A stretch of DNA of 64,000 nucleotides, from positions 83,458-147,457 of the forward strand of contig NZ_BCMG01000009.1 in NCBI RefSeq assembly GCF_002217945.1, read 5' to 3'. Shown here piece after piece: positions 35,457-45,542 of the stretch. Origin of the DNA: Secundilactobacillus silagei JCM 19001. GTDB taxonomy: Bacteria; Bacillota; Bacilli; Lactobacillales; Lactobacillaceae. A model generated the notes under the pieces. That model worked only from the letters and a program-made list of their open reading frames with translations. It was not told the origin of the DNA and made no database searches. A program made the position numbers and the translations under genes. The stretch's first letter is position 1; each line of letters opens with the position of its first letter.

Positions 35457-35580
35457 TAATTTGTTTAGTAAAGGCGGTTAACAAATAGGAGTAGGACAGG
35501 GGTTTGAATGATCAGCTGAACGTTGTTAATTTCTTTACTCAGAAGTTAACCGTTATTCACATACCGGGAGGGACCAGGAC

Positions 35581-38500
35581 ATGGTTGGTAAGAACAATAA
35601 CATTAGGACTATAGAAACGAATTTGACAAAACGCTACAAGGCATATAAGTCAGGTAAACGATGGATATATGCTAGTTTGGCGAGCATTGCACTTGGCGCT
35701 GGACTGCTGCTTGGCGGGAATGCGTCGGCGTATGCTGATACGGCAACACAAACTGATACAACGCCAATTGAAGCGACCAGTGTAAATGCTAAGACTTCAG
35801 CAGATGCAAGTACGACTACAAATAAGGTAGCTGTAAACACTGGTAATTCTACAAAGGCAGATACAGGTACGGCCACCGTAAATACGGCTAATAAACCAGC
35901 AGCAGATCATTCCGATGCGACGACTAGCAGTGCTTCAGATTTAAATTTGAACACAACGCCTAAGTCAGCTGCGAATAATGATGCGCAATCAGCTGTAACG
36001 CAAACGCCCACTACAGTGCAGACACCTCAGACTAAGGGGCAAGCCCCCGAATCTGAAGCAACGTCAACTGCACCGCAGACTCAGACAAACCAGCCGAATA
36101 GTGACGTACCAGCGCCTGTTTCAAGAACTCAGGCAGTTGTGAGTGATCAGCAATTTAAGACGGCTCAGACTTACACCGCAGCTTTAGTACCACAGGATTT
36201 GAAGACATCTCAAATGGCGACCACGGCGGATGCAACGTTAAGTCTTTCATCACCAGCAGTGGGTTATGGCAGTAACGCCAAAAGTCCGTTGACGGCGACC
36301 TTGAAGGTAACCGCTAAAGCGGGTGACGTCTACGTCATTTATATTCCGGCTAACACGCCTGTATTTGCATACAGCTCAGTTCAGCCATTATCAAGTACTG
36401 TTGGCACGACGGTTGTGAGCCAGCATGCGAGTGGCGCGGCGTTCACGATTACGAATACCTTCAAAATTGATGCTGTGATCTCACAGGAGATTCAATTTAA
36501 TTTAGCCAATAACTACGGGGCTACCGATGTTATGGCGGACGTCGGCAAAACCGTTACCAAGACGATCGACTGGTCAGCAAACGGGGTGAAACAACCCCCA
36601 GTGACTTTTACCCAAACGATTAAGCCGACCATCAATTTGACGCCGGTAGTGATGACTTATCCTAATCAAGAAAACATCCCAGAAGTCGTACCTGATACGA
36701 ATTACGTCTTTTCCATGAACGTGAACGAAGCTAACGGGGTGCTAGATAACGGGTATCAATCGGGGCGGGTCAACCGCGGTGATAATTTTGGCGGTTCAAC
36801 GATCACGATTCCGGTTCCTGCTGGTTTTAAATTAGATGAGGGTAATACCCAAAAAATTAATGAATTCTCGGACAAAACCACGATCACCCAACCTGGTGGT
36901 GCTGGCAGTGTGCTCATCATTAACGTGCCAGCAGGCAGTGGTGCTGAAAACTGGGAAGCACAGGGTGGCTACCGGTTGGTGGGGTCTTTTGAAATGCCCC
37001 AACCAGCAACCGACACCGTTTATACGGCCGATGGCGCGACGACCTTTAGCCAAACTATGAATGCCGATGGCGATCAGTTAACTGGCAGCGTGGCGCCTTG
37101 GACCGTGAAAATTCTGGGGGTCAATACTGGTGGCAGTAGTGTAGGTAATGGGGTTGCCGGCACGACCGCCCAAGCTTCCAAGACAAGCTTATTGCTGGAT
37201 AGTGATCCAACCGATGACCCGTCATTCCTATCAAGCTTTGGTTTTTATTTGGATTCAGTGACCGATACCAGTGGCGCTAAGATCACCATTACGATTCCGA
37301 ATGGCCTGGATGCAACTGGTATTCAAACGCCGGCTTCGGCTGTGAACGCTCAAGTTTATCTGCCGGGAACCACTAGCTATCAATATACCTTAACGTTAGC
37401 GGACGGTACGACGGAAGCTGGCAGCGTGAACGCTGGTGAAAAGGTAACCGCTGCTGATGGGTCAGCAATCAGGAAGGTTGTTTTGACACCTAATTACCTT
37501 GCACCTGGTGCCAATACCTCCAGAACCGGTAATTTGGATCCCAATAAGACACCAGCTGCACCGTATCAACGCTTTATCGTCGAGGGGCAATTAGCGCACC
37601 GGTACGATGATGGCCGAGCGGTTAAATCTGGTGATAAGTTAACGTCGACGATCACGCTGGGCTTTGCCAATGAGACGCAACCACAAAAGGGCGCAACTTC
37701 TACCATCACGCAAACGGTGGTCGATGCTGTTGCTCTAGCGATTGGCTACATGCAAGAAGACAGTACAACACCTGGGGTTCAAACGGCTGGTCATCTCGCT
37801 GTCCAGGGTGGCGAATACGGTCAGATCTCGAAACAAATTTTTGAGCCAACTTATTACTTCGTGATTCCTACAGCAACGACGGTGACCAACGTCACGGCTA
37901 AATCGGGCGCTAAGATCAGTACTTTTAAAGCCGATGACGGGCATACGGTTGTCAAAATTGATTATTCGGGTACGGGGATCACGGTGAACACCGATGAAGC
38001 GGCTTCACTGGGTCAGATCAATTTGGCTAACAATCCCGATGCATTGCCTGGGGGCTACCCATATTTGATGTATATTGTGTCACCGACCACGTCGCTTTCC
38101 AATACGATTAAAGTTGCTGATAAAACTTATACTGATGGCAATCCGGATGCAGTTTTGATGCAGGGCGGTACTGGTGACTGGCAGATTGTCACCGCTAGTT
38201 CGTTTTACAATACGGCACTAGCTAAAGGCAATACGAACAGTGACCCAGTCACTCATGGGACTAGTGATGATCAGGGGAGCGCAACGCTGACCTTCTACGA
38301 TAACGTTGTGTATACCTCATTAGCAGAGGATGCCAAGAATTCCAATGCTGAAGTAGCGATTAATTTACCGACCATTGGTCAAAATGGGTCGCAGTACACC
38401 TTTAATCTGACGGGTCCAATCAAAGTACCGACTCACTACACGGTCGTTAGCGGCACGGGGGCGCCAATGGATGCAACGGTTCTTTACAGCACCGACTTTC

Positions 38501-40848
38501 AAAAGGTGACTGGCGATGAAACGACACCGGATACGACGGGGTACGTATCCGCATCTGAAGTGACGGATTGGTCTAAAGTTCGCTCGGTTATCGTAAAAGT
38601 AAATGGCATTAAAGCCAATACGGCAACTGGCCGCATTGAACTGACGGGGACCACCGCGCAGCCTTTTAACCAGCAAGCCGGCAAAACAGGCAATTTACAG
38701 ACGGCCTTTTATGGTAACGGTGCTAAAGTCAGTCTGGGTTCCGATAATGCGTCAATTAAAATTACGGGGACTTCCACGATTAAAGCGCGTTACCACTATG
38801 TAGACGCTAGCGGACAAGATCAGTACGTCTATCTAGACGATTTAAGCCAGACGCTGACTGACAATACGGATGAATTTAAAAACGATTACCCAACTCAGCC
38901 AGCCGGTTTCTCGGCAAAGGATCAGAGTCTCTTGCCGGCCGGTTATCAACTGGTCACGGATGCAGCCGGCAACGTGACGCCGAAAATTATTGACGGTACT
39001 GGTGATGGTGCTGCCAAGTTTGGCACTGTGACACAAGCCTTCTATGATGGTGATTTTGTGCAATACGACTTGGTTGATCAAGCCAGCGCGCAGCTGGAAT
39101 ACGTCGATGATGACAACAATGGCACGGTAGTGGGGACGCCAAAGACGGTCACTGGGGTTACCTCAGGATCAATTAACTGGAACACGAATGATCTGCCAGC
39201 ATATTACACGTTGTCTAAGGGGCAAGCAGCTAGTGGCACCTATACCTTAACGGCTGAACCGGGTCAAAAAATTCAGATTCATTTGACCCACATCGTTGAT
39301 CATAGTCAGCAAACGACCACGCGAACGATTCATTATGTCGTTGCTGATTCAAGCTACCGGGGGACGGTGCCAGTTGATAAAGTACAAACAATCACTTGGG
39401 CGGTTTCGACCGATGAAGTTACTGGCCAGGGTGTCGCCACCGCACAAAATTTGTATGCGATGCAGACCACACCGGCACTTGCGGGCTACACCCCTAATGT
39501 GAGCGAAGTACCGCAAAAAAATTATGGGGCAGTATCAGTCGCTGATCTGCCAGCAGCGGGCAGCAATGATGTGACCGTGACCTATACGGCTGCTAAACAA
39601 GCTGCTACCGTTGAATACGTCGATGATGATCATGACGGCGCCATTGTTGGCACGCCAACGACCTTAACTGGGACGACAAATGGTACCGCTAACTGGGATA
39701 CAGCCAATCAGATTCCCGCCAATTACGCCTTAGCTAAGGGTCAAGCCGCCAGCGGGATCTATACCTTTACGGTGGAACCTCACCAGTTGATCCAGATTCA
39801 TCTGGTGCATCAGTTAGCCACTGGGACGGCCACCACTACCCGGACGATTACCTACGTGATGGCTAATGGGGATCAGTCCAAGACGCCTTCGCCAGTCGTT
39901 GAAACGATGAATTGGAAAACGGTCGTAGATAAGGTGACAGGCATTAGTTACGCTGCACCGCTGAACAATTATGCCGCAGTCCCTAATCCGGTCATCACCG
40001 GTTACACACCGCACAGTACCGTTAAACAGCTGACTGAAGGACCAATGTTGACTAGCCAGTTGTCTAAGTTGAATATGAACGTCACCGTGCTCTATACGGC
40101 TGATAAGCAGACCGTGGCGATCACGTACGTCAATACGAAGACGAATCAGCCAATCAAGACGATCGTGGTCACTGGCAAGACGGATGACCCAATTGTGGTG
40201 CCTGATCTACCAGGTTATACACTGGATAGAAGCGGCGACCCAACCAGCTTTGAACCAGGGCTGACTAAATTCAACGTACCAGCGACGCCAAATGAAGGGT
40301 CGGGTAATACTGGCGGTGGATCAGATAATACTGGCACTGGCACGACCACAACACCCGGTGATCCGGATACCGGAACGACACCTGATAATCCTGGTGGCAC
40401 AACGACGCCTGGTAATCCGGACACGACTACGACGCCAGGGGAGCCTGGTACTGCCATTATCCCTGATAATCCTGATGTAGTTACTACAGTTGATAATACG
40501 GGAACGGCAGTAGCGCCAGAAACACCAGCGACTTCGCAGTCTGAAGGACAAGGGGTAGCCGCTGGCAGTCAAACTTCTGGCGGTAATGTTCAAACCGAAT
40601 CAACGGCTAAGGGCTTTGCGACTGCGGATGTAAGTACTGAGCAAGTGCCTGCACAAGCTGGTTTAGCAGTAACAACTAGTACAACTGCCAAGACTAGCGG
40701 CCAAGTCAATGATTCGAAGACTAATTCTGGTAAATTACCACAGACCAATGAGCGTAATGATCAAGCAGCTGGTTTATCGTTGCTGGGATTAGTGACCGGT
40801 ATGCTTAGTCTGTTCGGAGTGAAACGGCGCAAGCACGATAATGGTTAA
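35581..40848 (+). CDS. LPxTG adhesin with two Mub-type repeats (paralogue 2)
   Basis: 1755 residues. The signal peptide has the perfect KAYKSGKRW motif. A Thr/Ala/Asn-rich region (about 55-205) is followed by the same head domain as adhesins 1 and 3 (about 210-1165; shared phrases include MADVGKTVTK, NNPDALPG and RYHYVDASGQDQYV). Two complete but diverged Mub repeats lie at about 1169-1520, then one short MucBP-like strand set (about 1521-1575), a Gly/Thr/Pro-Asp wall linker (TPGDPDTGTTPDNPGG type), LPQTN (1719-1723) and a KRRKHDNG tail. GGGAGGG is the SD. The gene has its own promoter and a very strong terminator. It is expected to be sortase-anchored. Confidence 0.92.
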   Translation: MVGKNNNIRTIETNLTKRYKAYKSGKRWIYASLASIALGAGLLLGGNASAYADTATQTDTTPIEATSVNAKTSADASTTTNKVAVNTGNSTKADTGTATVNTANKPAADHSDATTSSASDLNLNTTPKSAANNDAQSAVTQTPTTVQTPQTKGQAPESEATSTAPQTQTNQPNSDVPAPVSRTQAVVSDQQFKTAQTYTAALVPQDLKTSQMATTADATLSLSSPAVGYGSNAKSPLTATLKVTAKAGDVYVIYIPANTPVFAYSSVQPLSSTVGTTVVSQHASGAAFTITNTFKIDAVISQEIQFNLANNYGATDVMADVGKTVTKTIDWSANGVKQPPVTFTQTIKPTINLTPVVMTYPNQENIPEVVPDTNYVFSMNVNEANGVLDNGYQSGRVNRGDNFGGSTITIPVPAGFKLDEGNTQKINEFSDKTTITQPGGAGSVLIINVPAGSGAENWEAQGGYRLVGSFEMPQPATDTVYTADGATTFSQTMNADGDQLTGSVAPWTVKILGVNTGGSSVGNGVAGTTAQASKTSLLLDSDPTDDPSFLSSFGFYLDSVTDTSGAKITITIPNGLDATGIQTPASAVNAQVYLPGTTSYQYTLTLADGTTEAGSVNAGEKVTAADGSAIRKVVLTPNYLAPGANTSRTGNLDPNKTPAAPYQRFIVEGQLAHRYDDGRAVKSGDKLTSTITLGFANETQPQKGATSTITQTVVDAVALAIGYMQEDSTTPGVQTAGHLAVQGGEYGQISKQIFEPTYYFVIPTATTVTNVTAKSGAKISTFKADDGHTVVKIDYSGTGITVNTDEAASLGQINLANNPDALPGGYPYLMYIVSPTTSLSNTIKVADKTYTDGNPDAVLMQGGTGDWQIVTASSFYNTALAKGNTNSDPVTHGTSDDQGSATLTFYDNVVYTSLAEDAKNSNAEVAINLPTIGQNGSQYTFNLTGPIKVPTHYTVVSGTGAPMDATVLYSTDFQKVTGDETTPDTTGYVSASEVTDWSKVRSVIVKVNGIKANTATGRIELTGTTAQPFNQQAGKTGNLQTAFYGNGAKVSLGSDNASIKITGTSTIKARYHYVDASGQDQYVYLDDLSQTLTDNTDEFKNDYPTQPAGFSAKDQSLLPAGYQLVTDAAGNVTPKIIDGTGDGAAKFGTVTQAFYDGDFVQYDLVDQASAQLEYVDDDNNGTVVGTPKTVTGVTSGSINWNTNDLPAYYTLSKGQAASGTYTLTAEPGQKIQIHLTHIVDHSQQTTTRTIHYVVADSSYRGTVPVDKVQTITWAVSTDEVTGQGVATAQNLYAMQTTPALAGYTPNVSEVPQKNYGAVSVADLPAAGSNDVTVTYTAAKQAATVEYVDDDHDGAIVGTPTTLTGTTNGTANWDTANQIPANYALAKGQAASGIYTFTVEPHQLIQIHLVHQLATGTATTTRTITYVMANGDQSKTPSPVVETMNWKTVVDKVTGISYAAPLNNYAAVPNPVITGYTPHSTVKQLTEGPMLTSQLSKLNMNVTVLYTADKQTVAITYVNTKTNQPIKTIVVTGKTDDPIVVPDLPGYTLDRSGDPTSFEPGLTKFNVPATPNEGSGNTGGGSDNTGTGTTTTPGDPDTGTTPDNPGGTTTPGNPDTTTTPGEPGTAIIPDNPDVVTTVDNTGTAVAPETPATSQSEGQGVAAGSQTSGGNVQTESTAKGFATADVSTEQVPAQAGLAVTTSTTAKTSGQVNDSKTNSGKLPQTNERNDQAAGLSLLGLVTGMLSLFGVKRRKHDNG

Positions 40849-40901
40849 AAATTAGTGGTAATCATTACCACAGTAACTAAAACGAATTTTTATTAATTAG
40901 A

Positions 40902-40958
40902 AAACCAGGGGTAATTCATGATGTGATCAATGATCGCCATGAATTACCCCTGGTTTTT
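40902..40958 (+). terminator. terminator after adhesin 2
   Basis: A perfect stem of about 18 bp (AACCAGGGGTAATTCATG with its complement) around a loop that itself holds GATCAATGATC, then five T residues. Confidence 0.93.
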
Positions 40959-41067
40959 CACTTATTTTAAATGAATATTATCTAACCATTAATGGATATT
41001 AATGTAAGCGTCACCATTTATTTTGATTTTTTTAAAAAGATTGACAATCTCAAACGTTGGATAGGTA

Positions 41068-41096
41068 TTTACAGGCAATATTTGCGGGCATACAAT
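41068..41096 (+). promoter_or_regulatory. promoter of the third adhesin gene
   Basis: TTTACA (41068-41073), 17 bp, TACAAT (41091-41096), aligned base by base with the adhesin 2 promoter. A further conserved block, TTATTCACATACC-GGAGGGACCAG, lies directly before both start codons. Confidence 0.8.
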
Positions 41097-41269
41097 GAAA
41101 TTGTTTAATAAATGGGGTTAACAATCAGGTGTACGGGATTGCATTTTAATAGTGACGTACCGGTAGTTTGATAAACGTGATTAACCCCCTTTACAGTGTA
41201 GCAATGGTTCAATAGTTATCGGCAGGGGAAGCAGTTGCCAGTTATTCACATACCAGGAGGGACCAGATT

Positions 41270-44200
41270 ATGGTTGGTAAGAATAATAACATTAAGATGA
41301 TACAAACCAATTTGAAAAAGCACTATAAGGCATACAAAGTTGGTAAGAGATGGCTATACGCGAGCCTCGCCAGTTTTGCACTTGGCGCCGGGTTGTTGCT
41401 CGGGGGCAACGCAACCGCCTATGCTGATACAGTTGCGCAAAATGATGCAACGCCGGTTGAATCTACCAATGTCGCTTCAACGAAGAGTTCTTCGGCTGCT
41501 TCAAGTACAGATACGAATAAAGTGAGTTTACAAACGGCCAATAAGACAACTGATAATACTGACACAGCAGCTAAGAGTGCAGCAGATTCGAATTTAAGTA
41601 CAACGCCCAAGGCAGCTACGACGAATGCTGGTCAAACTGCTAAAGTGCAGACGCCTAATACTAAAGTTCAGGCACCGGCACCTCAAACTAAAGTGCAAGC
41701 GCCAAAAGCTGTAACTGCACCAACTACTAATGCGGTAACACCAACACCTAAAGCTCAGACAGATGATTCGGTGGCCAAATCAACGCCAGAAGCTCAGACA
41801 CTGACGACTAAAACCTTGGTCGATCCAACTAATGCACAATTGAAGGCTGCTCAGGCAAGTGCTGCGCAGGTTTATGCGGCAACTTTGAAACCGCAAAAGA
41901 TCGTTGCGATTGGGGATCCGACAGCGGATGCAGCTTTGACACTATCGAAACCTGGAGTTGGGTATAAATCAGGTATAAACGCAGACAACCCATTTGTGCT
42001 GACACTGAAAGTTACGGCAAAAGCGAATGATAAATACGTCATCAACATTCCAGCTAATACTGATGTGTATCAAATTGGTGAAGTTCAACCGTTGCCAAGT
42101 GCGATTGGGACAACTACGCAAGTTAATAATTCCGATGGGACGCATACTATTACCGATACTTTCAAGATTGATAGTGTTAATACGCAAACAATTAAGTTCA
42201 ATGTTAACAATAATTCCTATGGACTAGGACATCCAATGGCGGACGCTGGTAAGACGGTTACGAAGACGATCACTTGGTCAGCTAATGGTGTTGACCAGAA
42301 GCCAGTGACCTTTACCCAGACGATTACGCCAACTGTTAGTTTATCACCAGTAGTACAGACCTATCCCAGTGTAGAAAAAGTACCCCAAATATTACCCAAT
42401 AAAGATTATGTATTTTCCATTAAAGTTAACGAACCGAATGGTATTTTGGATGATAGTGCACCATCAGATTGGGCTAACACATCGGTCAATTACGGTGGAA
42501 CAACGATTACCGTTCCAGTACCCACTGATTTTAAGTTAAATGCCAATAATACTAAGGATATCAACGGGTTTAGTGATAGTCAGACGATTACCCAACCAGG
42601 TGGTACTGGAACGGATATCATTATCTCAGCGCCAGCAGGAACCGGCCTAGAAAATTGGCGAAACGATGGTTTAGGTTATAAATTAATTGGGTCGTTTAAC
42701 ATGACACGGCCAGCAACTGATACTGTGCTTACGGCTGCTAACCCCGTAAACTTCAAACAAGTCGTTAATTCAGATGGTCAAACTTTGACGGCTACGGGGA
42801 ATCCATGGGCTGTTACGATCCTTGGGGTCAACTCGGGTGGAAGCGATATTGGTAATGGGCAAACTGCAACGACTGCTGAGGCTTCAAACACGAATCTAGT
42901 ACTAAGTAATGATCCAGCCGATAATCCGGCTTATCTGTCTTCATTTGGCTTTCAAGTGGATGCCATTAGTGATACAACGGGTGCCAAAATTACGATCAAA
43001 ATTCCTAGTGGACTTGATGCGACTAGTGTTCGGACACCTGATTCAGGCATTACCCCGCATCTTTATCTTCCGGGGACAACCAGTTATAACTACACACTTA
43101 CTTTAGCTGATGGTTCAACTGAAACTGGCACGGTTAATGCTGGCCAAAAGATTACACCTACAGCCACGTCGGCAATTAGGACCATCGTACTCACGCCGAA
43201 TAGTCTCGCACCAGGGGCTAATACGTCTAAGGGAAGAGCTTCTAGTGATGTAACACCCGTATCGGATTCAGGAATGTTTGAAAGGTTTATTGTTGGTGGT
43301 CAACTGGCTCAAACTTATGATGACGGAACACCCGTTAAGACTGGTGATCAGTTCACTTCGACGATTGACTTAGCATATGCTGATCCAACACGACCTGGTA
43401 AGACGTTCTCTGCATCAACGACGCAAACAATTGTTGACGGTATTGCTCAAGGAGAAGCACACGAGGCTCAGACTAGTAAAACTCCTGGAGTAATAGATGC
43501 CGGTTCCTTACAACTAATTGGTGGTAACTACCAGCAAACAACCAGGAAAATTTTTGAACCAACTTATTACTTCGTTATTCCTACGGCGACTACTGTTACC
43601 GGCATAAACGCAGCATCTGGCGCTAAAACGAGTACTTTCAAGGCAGATGATGGCCGTACCGTTGTCAAAATTGATTATTCTGGAACTGGAATAACGGTCA
43701 ACACGGATGATGGTGCTAAGGACGGGCAAGTTAATTTGGCCAATAATCCCGATGCATTACCCGGGGCGTACCCTTACTGGATTTACATCGTTTCGCCAAC
43801 AACTAAGCTTGCAAATAAAACCAAAATTGCAGATAAATCGTATGCTGAGGATAATACCAACGCACTTCAAATGGATTTATACGGTGGCGATGGGAACTGG
43901 GACATTGTTACTGCTAGTTCGTTTTACAATACACCATTAGCAAAGGGCAATCTGGATATTGATCCGGTTCTGAATGGCGCCAGTGATGATAAAGGTGCCC
44001 CAACGTTAACCTTTTACGACAGTGTTGTGTACACTTCATTAGAGAAGGACGCTAAAAATAATAATGCTGAAGTTGCGATTAACTTACCAACCCTTGGAGA
44101 TGTTAAAGGCTCACAATACACGTTTAACTTGACTGGTCCAATCACGGTACCAACTGATTACACGGTTGTAAACGGTACTGGGGACCCAATAAATGCGACA

Positions 44201-45343
44201 GTTCTCTATTCAACGGCGCCTCAGGTGATTACTGGCAATGAAACGCAACCGGATGAGAGCGGTTATGTACCGGCTTCTGCAATTACTAACTGGGCTACGG
44301 TTCGTTCAGTAATTGTTAAGATTCCAAATATGAAAGCCAATAGCTCAACCGGTCGAATTGCACTTACGGGGACTACTGATCCTCAATTAAGCCCATTTAA
44401 TCTACAGGCTGGTCACACGGGAGTTTTGCAGACAGCCTTCTATGGTAATGGTGCTAAAGCCAGTGTTAATTCTCAGGATGCCAGCATTAAAATTTCTGGG
44501 AAATCGATGATTAAAGCACGGTATCACTATGTTGATGCTAATGGACAAGATCAATATATTGACATTGCTGATTTAAACAAGTTTTTCAATGATAATGCTG
44601 AAGAGTTCAAAAAAGATGACTACCCAACGGTGATCTCTGATTTCTCTAACGCTGAAAAGGCGCTGATTCCAACTGGATATCACTTTGTATTAGTACCAAA
44701 TACAACGGATCAAGTTGCACCTACTACTGTCGACAGTACCAACAATGGGGCTGCTCAGTTTAACACCTTGACAAAATACAACTACGATGGTGATTTTGTT
44801 CAGTATGAACTGGTTAGCGATACGCCGACTAAAAAGCCGTCAGACCCTGACAAGCCTGGCACTACTAAGTCACCTGATGAACCTGACACGGTAGTTACAC
44901 CAGTAACACCACAGACGCCACAAACCCCAGACAATACGCCAACGCCAGAAGTTGTCGATACGCCGGTCACCTCGACATCTGAGGGAACTGTCGTACCGTC
45001 GACAGATATTACGCCACAAAAAGGGCAGGATAACGATGTTACGACTGATTCAACTGACCGTGGTCAAGTTATTCCTGATTCAACAACGACTGGTGAGACT
45101 GATGAAACTAGGGTTGCACAGCCGCAAGCAACGGTTGGCTACGCTAATGCAACTCAAAAGACGGTAATGCCTACTAGTCAAGCTAGTGCTGCTGGCCAGA
45201 CCAATGACGTAAAGACTAGCCAAGCCAAATTACCACAAACTAGTGAACAAAATAACCAAGCAGCTACTTTATCACTGCTGGGATTAATGACTGGTATGCT
45301 GAGCCTGTTCGGATTGAAACGGCGTAAGCGTGACGATGATTAA
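41270..45343 (+). CDS. LPxTG surface protein with head domain only (paralogue 3)
   Basis: 1357 residues. The signal peptide carries KAYKVGKRW; a Thr/Ala/Lys/Gln-rich segment (about 55-185) contains repeats of the KVQAP type. The head (about 190-1180) aligns with adhesins 1 and 2 up to GDFVQYELV, but here the chain goes straight into a Pro/Asp/Thr wall linker (KPSDPDKPGT) with no Mub repeat. It ends LPQTS (1321-1325), a hydrophobic helix and KRRKRDDD. So the same putative binding head would sit close to the wall. The SD is GGAGGG. Ligand unknown; sortase is not in the window. Confidence 0.92.
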   Translation: MVGKNNNIKMIQTNLKKHYKAYKVGKRWLYASLASFALGAGLLLGGNATAYADTVAQNDATPVESTNVASTKSSSAASSTDTNKVSLQTANKTTDNTDTAAKSAADSNLSTTPKAATTNAGQTAKVQTPNTKVQAPAPQTKVQAPKAVTAPTTNAVTPTPKAQTDDSVAKSTPEAQTLTTKTLVDPTNAQLKAAQASAAQVYAATLKPQKIVAIGDPTADAALTLSKPGVGYKSGINADNPFVLTLKVTAKANDKYVINIPANTDVYQIGEVQPLPSAIGTTTQVNNSDGTHTITDTFKIDSVNTQTIKFNVNNNSYGLGHPMADAGKTVTKTITWSANGVDQKPVTFTQTITPTVSLSPVVQTYPSVEKVPQILPNKDYVFSIKVNEPNGILDDSAPSDWANTSVNYGGTTITVPVPTDFKLNANNTKDINGFSDSQTITQPGGTGTDIIISAPAGTGLENWRNDGLGYKLIGSFNMTRPATDTVLTAANPVNFKQVVNSDGQTLTATGNPWAVTILGVNSGGSDIGNGQTATTAEASNTNLVLSNDPADNPAYLSSFGFQVDAISDTTGAKITIKIPSGLDATSVRTPDSGITPHLYLPGTTSYNYTLTLADGSTETGTVNAGQKITPTATSAIRTIVLTPNSLAPGANTSKGRASSDVTPVSDSGMFERFIVGGQLAQTYDDGTPVKTGDQFTSTIDLAYADPTRPGKTFSASTTQTIVDGIAQGEAHEAQTSKTPGVIDAGSLQLIGGNYQQTTRKIFEPTYYFVIPTATTVTGINAASGAKTSTFKADDGRTVVKIDYSGTGITVNTDDGAKDGQVNLANNPDALPGAYPYWIYIVSPTTKLANKTKIADKSYAEDNTNALQMDLYGGDGNWDIVTASSFYNTPLAKGNLDIDPVLNGASDDKGAPTLTFYDSVVYTSLEKDAKNNNAEVAINLPTLGDVKGSQYTFNLTGPITVPTDYTVVNGTGDPINATVLYSTAPQVITGNETQPDESGYVPASAITNWATVRSVIVKIPNMKANSSTGRIALTGTTDPQLSPFNLQAGHTGVLQTAFYGNGAKASVNSQDASIKISGKSMIKARYHYVDANGQDQYIDIADLNKFFNDNAEEFKKDDYPTVISDFSNAEKALIPTGYHFVLVPNTTDQVAPTTVDSTNNGAAQFNTLTKYNYDGDFVQYELVSDTPTKKPSDPDKPGTTKSPDEPDTVVTPVTPQTPQTPDNTPTPEVVDTPVTSTSEGTVVPSTDITPQKGQDNDVTTDSTDRGQVIPDSTTTGETDETRVAQPQATVGYANATQKTVMPTSQASAAGQTNDVKTSQAKLPQTSEQNNQAATLSLLGLMTGMLSLFGLKRRKRDDD

Positions 45344-45405
45344 GTTACTGAAGCTTAGTATTACAGTTATGGCAACAAATGATTAGTACTTGATAGAACA
45401 ATGTA

Positions 45406-45449
45406 AAAAGGTGGGTCATGATGAGCAATCACCACGACCCACCCTTTTT
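45406..45449 (+). terminator. terminator after adhesin 3
   Basis: AAAGGTGGGTC pairs with GACCCACCCTTT, T-run to 45449. Confidence 0.9.
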
Positions 45450-45475
45450 GTGACCAATTAAAACGGCGTGAAATG

Positions 45476-45505
45476 TTGTGCTAGGTTTGCCCTCTAGCCT
45501 ATAAT
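45476..45505 (+). promoter_or_regulatory. promoter of trmK-nif3-pepT
   Basis: TTGTGC (45476-45481), 18-bp spacer, TATAAT (45500-45505), about 38 bp before trmK. Confidence 0.65.
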
Positions 45506-45542
45506 AGAACTACGATTATTTATGAAAAGGGGCAACCAACCT

